A stretch of DNA of 64,000 nucleotides from Pseudobutyrivibrio sp. (GTDB taxonomy: Bacteria; Bacillota; Clostridia; Lachnospirales; Lachnospiraceae). Within the stretch, counting starts at the first letter, position 1. Each line of letters opens with the position of its first letter. Shown here piece by piece: positions 62,926-64,000 of this stretch. The notes under the pieces are model-generated. The model did not search any database, was not told where the DNA came from, and saw only the letters and a program-made list of their open reading frames with translations. Made by a program: the position numbers and the translations under genes. The DNA lies in NCBI RefSeq assembly GCF_015057185.1, contig NZ_SVEV01000001.1, forward strand, positions 124,001-188,000. Reading direction: 5' to 3'.

Positions 62926-63788
62926 TATTTATTCTCCTCCTTTCCTTCAATATCATCATCAGCATAGGACGAATCTGAACCTGATTTTTCAACATCCTCT
63001 GTATTTTTTGTGTTTGCTGTCTGTTTAACTGCATCCTTAGCAGGCTCTGGCTTAGCAACATCCTTTGGATCTACTGGTATCTCTTCTTTTGTAACATGAA
63101 CCATTGATTTTCCAGTACATGCAGAAGAAAGTGTACAGCCTGAGCAATCTCCGCTTAAACAGCCTTGAACTGCAGGAAGTGGCTTGCCTGCTGCTTCCAT
63201 TTTTCTTCTGACAACATTCATGATTGCTACTAAGAATCCAAGAACAATAAATGCACCTGGAGCAAGTCCAAATAATGTAATATGGAAATCATTGAGAGCT
63301 GAAATAGTAACGCCAAATACTGAACCATTTCCAAGTATCTCTCTAACGATACCTATTAATGTAAGACCAACTGTAAAGCCAAGTCCCATTCCAATACCAT
63401 CAAACATTGAAGGAATAACTGGATTTTTAGAAGCATAGCTTTCAGCACGTCCAAGAATAATACAGTTAACAACAATAAGTGGAATATAGATTCCAAGAGA
63501 TGCGTAAAGCGAAGGAGTAAAACCTTGCATTAAAAACTGTACTATTGTAACAAATGAAGCAACTACAACTATAAATGCAGGCATTCTCACTCTATCAGGA
63601 ATGATATTTCTAAGTGCAGAAATCATCATATTTGAAAGAACAAGTACCACCGTTGTAGATAGACCCATACCAATACCATTGATAGCTGATGTTGTAACAG
63701 CAAGTGTTGGACACATACCAAGCATCAATACAAAGGTAGGATTTTCCTTCCAAAGACCATTATAAAGTCGTTCTAAATTTTTATTCAT
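62925..63788 (-). CDS. rnfE: Electron transport complex protein RnfE with extra Cys-rich tail
   Basis: 287 residues, longer than the usual ~200-230. Residues 1-~205 are RnfE/NqrD (NPTFVLMLGMCPTLAVTTSA; PLIVVNCIILGRAESYA). The C-terminal ~80 residues, after the last membrane helix, hold C210, C215, C218 and C224 (C-x4-C-x2-C-x5-C), then an acidic/Lys-rich disordered tail. The tail is presumably in the cytosol and could hold a metal or iron-sulfur centre; this is inferred. It overlaps rnfG by 4 bases. Confidence 0.93.
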   Translation of the reverse strand: MNKNLERLYNGLWKENPTFVLMLGMCPTLAVTTSAINGIGMGLSTTVVLVLSNMMISALRNIIPDRVRMPAFIVVVASFVTIVQFLMQGFTPSLYASLGIYIPLIVVNCIILGRAESYASKNPVIPSMFDGIGMGLGFTVGLTLIGIVREILGNGSVFGVTISALNDFHITLFGLAPGAFIVLGFLVAIMNVVRRKMEAAGKPLPAVQGCLSGDCSGCTLSSACTGKSMVHVTKEEIPVDPKDVAKPEPAKDAVKQTANTKNTEDVEKSGSDSSYADDDIEGKEENK

Positions 63789-64000
63789 TGTGCACCTCCT
63801 ACTAAAGAATTAAAGTAGGTAACGCCAGCGTTAATGCCACTTGTTACTGCCTTTGAAGTAATTGTGGCAGCCGAAATAGCATCAATCTCTGATGAAGAGG
63901 ACGCACCAGTCTTTGTTACAGTAAATGTCTCAGCATTTCTATTGATGAACTGTGATGAAAATGTTCCATCACCTGTATCTCTAGCCTTCATGCCAAGACC
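63785..64000 (-). CDS. rnfG: RnfG, C-terminal part (5' end outside window)
   Basis: The last ~71 codons are present; the frame is open to the right edge. GLGMKARDTGDG and DAISAATITSKAV are the RnfG/NqrC FMN-binding motifs, the latter holding the Thr that carries covalent FMN. In the complex it passes electrons toward RnfD and the membrane part. It follows the order G-E-A-B on the minus strand; rnfC and rnfD should lie beyond 64000. Confidence 0.93.
   Translation of the reverse strand, partial: GLGMKARDTGDGTFSSQFINRNAETFTVTKTGASSSSEIDAISAATITSKAVTSGINAGVTYFNSLVGGAQ

Overview
The window is low-GC chromosomal DNA of an anaerobic Firmicute, most likely a Lachnospiraceae member near Butyrivibrio/Pseudobutyrivibrio (inference from gene content and order, not from an rRNA). 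The supporting signs are an Rnf complex, the ribosomal protease Prp beside an L27 with a cleavable N-terminus, RemA, RqcH, RecU, HisZ-dependent HisG, the TIGR03960/TIGR03936/RNase G/L21 cluster, the NadD-YqeK fusion, and strong AGGAGG ribosome binding sites. No rRNA, tRNA, CRISPR array, insertion sequence or prophage was seen. Almost everything is on the minus strand; the plus-strand genes are the partial aldo/keto reductase, a transglutaminase-like protein, an HxlR regulator, lexA and rqcH.

Layout. 1-6.5 kb: end of an iron-sulfur aldo/keto reductase, a membrane-anchored transglutaminase-like protein, and a redox operon (ferredoxin interrupted by a frameshift, NapH-like membrane protein, CoA-disulfide reductase with rhodanese domain) divergent from an HxlR regulator; then a hypothetical gene and an acyltransferase. 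6.5-7.7 kb: SOS pair of a LysM/YneA-like protein and lexA sharing a LexA-box region. 7.7-10.7 kb: siroheme genes hemC and cobA-hemD, bracketed by a Crp/Fnr remnant and a broken bioY, with a Crp-type palindrome upstream. 10.8-19 kb: translation and ribosome-assembly cluster (rsfS, nadD-yqeK, yhbY, obg, rpmA, prp, rplU, short RNase E/G, two radical-SAM-linked genes). 19-24 kb: his operon hisZ-G-D-B and a HisA/F-like/HisIE fusion. 24-32 kb: accessory region with acetyltransferases, a CPBP protease, membrane proteins, a drug-efflux-type MFS gene behind a putative translational attenuator, and an AgrC/AgrA-type two-component pair. 32-43.5 kb: recU, RluD-type synthase, YgiQ, coaD, rsmD, cinA, pgsA, rimO, rpoZ, gmk, remA, yicC, then rqcH on the other strand. 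43.5-59.4 kb: recG, yloV, yloU, rpmB, a RodA/class B PBP pair, U32 peptidase, zapA, ruvBA, miaB, proA, a folate enzyme, ynzC, proB. 59.5-64 kb: EAL-domain protein and the rnfG(partial)-E-A-B genes.

Most of this is core housekeeping. The parts most worth a second look are: (1) the leader peptide MIICIAVAPFSK plus an 11-bp stem that hides the ribosome binding site of the MFS gene, laid out like inducible macrolide-resistance attenuators; (2) a possible H-type pseudoknot just before the recG ribosome binding site; (3) a ferredoxin whose two halves are separated by a -1 frame change exactly at an A_AAA_AAT heptamer; (4) two places where divergent promoters physically overlap; (5) a HisA/F-type barrel, apparently lacking both catalytic aspartates, fused to HisIE; and (6) decayed genes either side of the siroheme genes.
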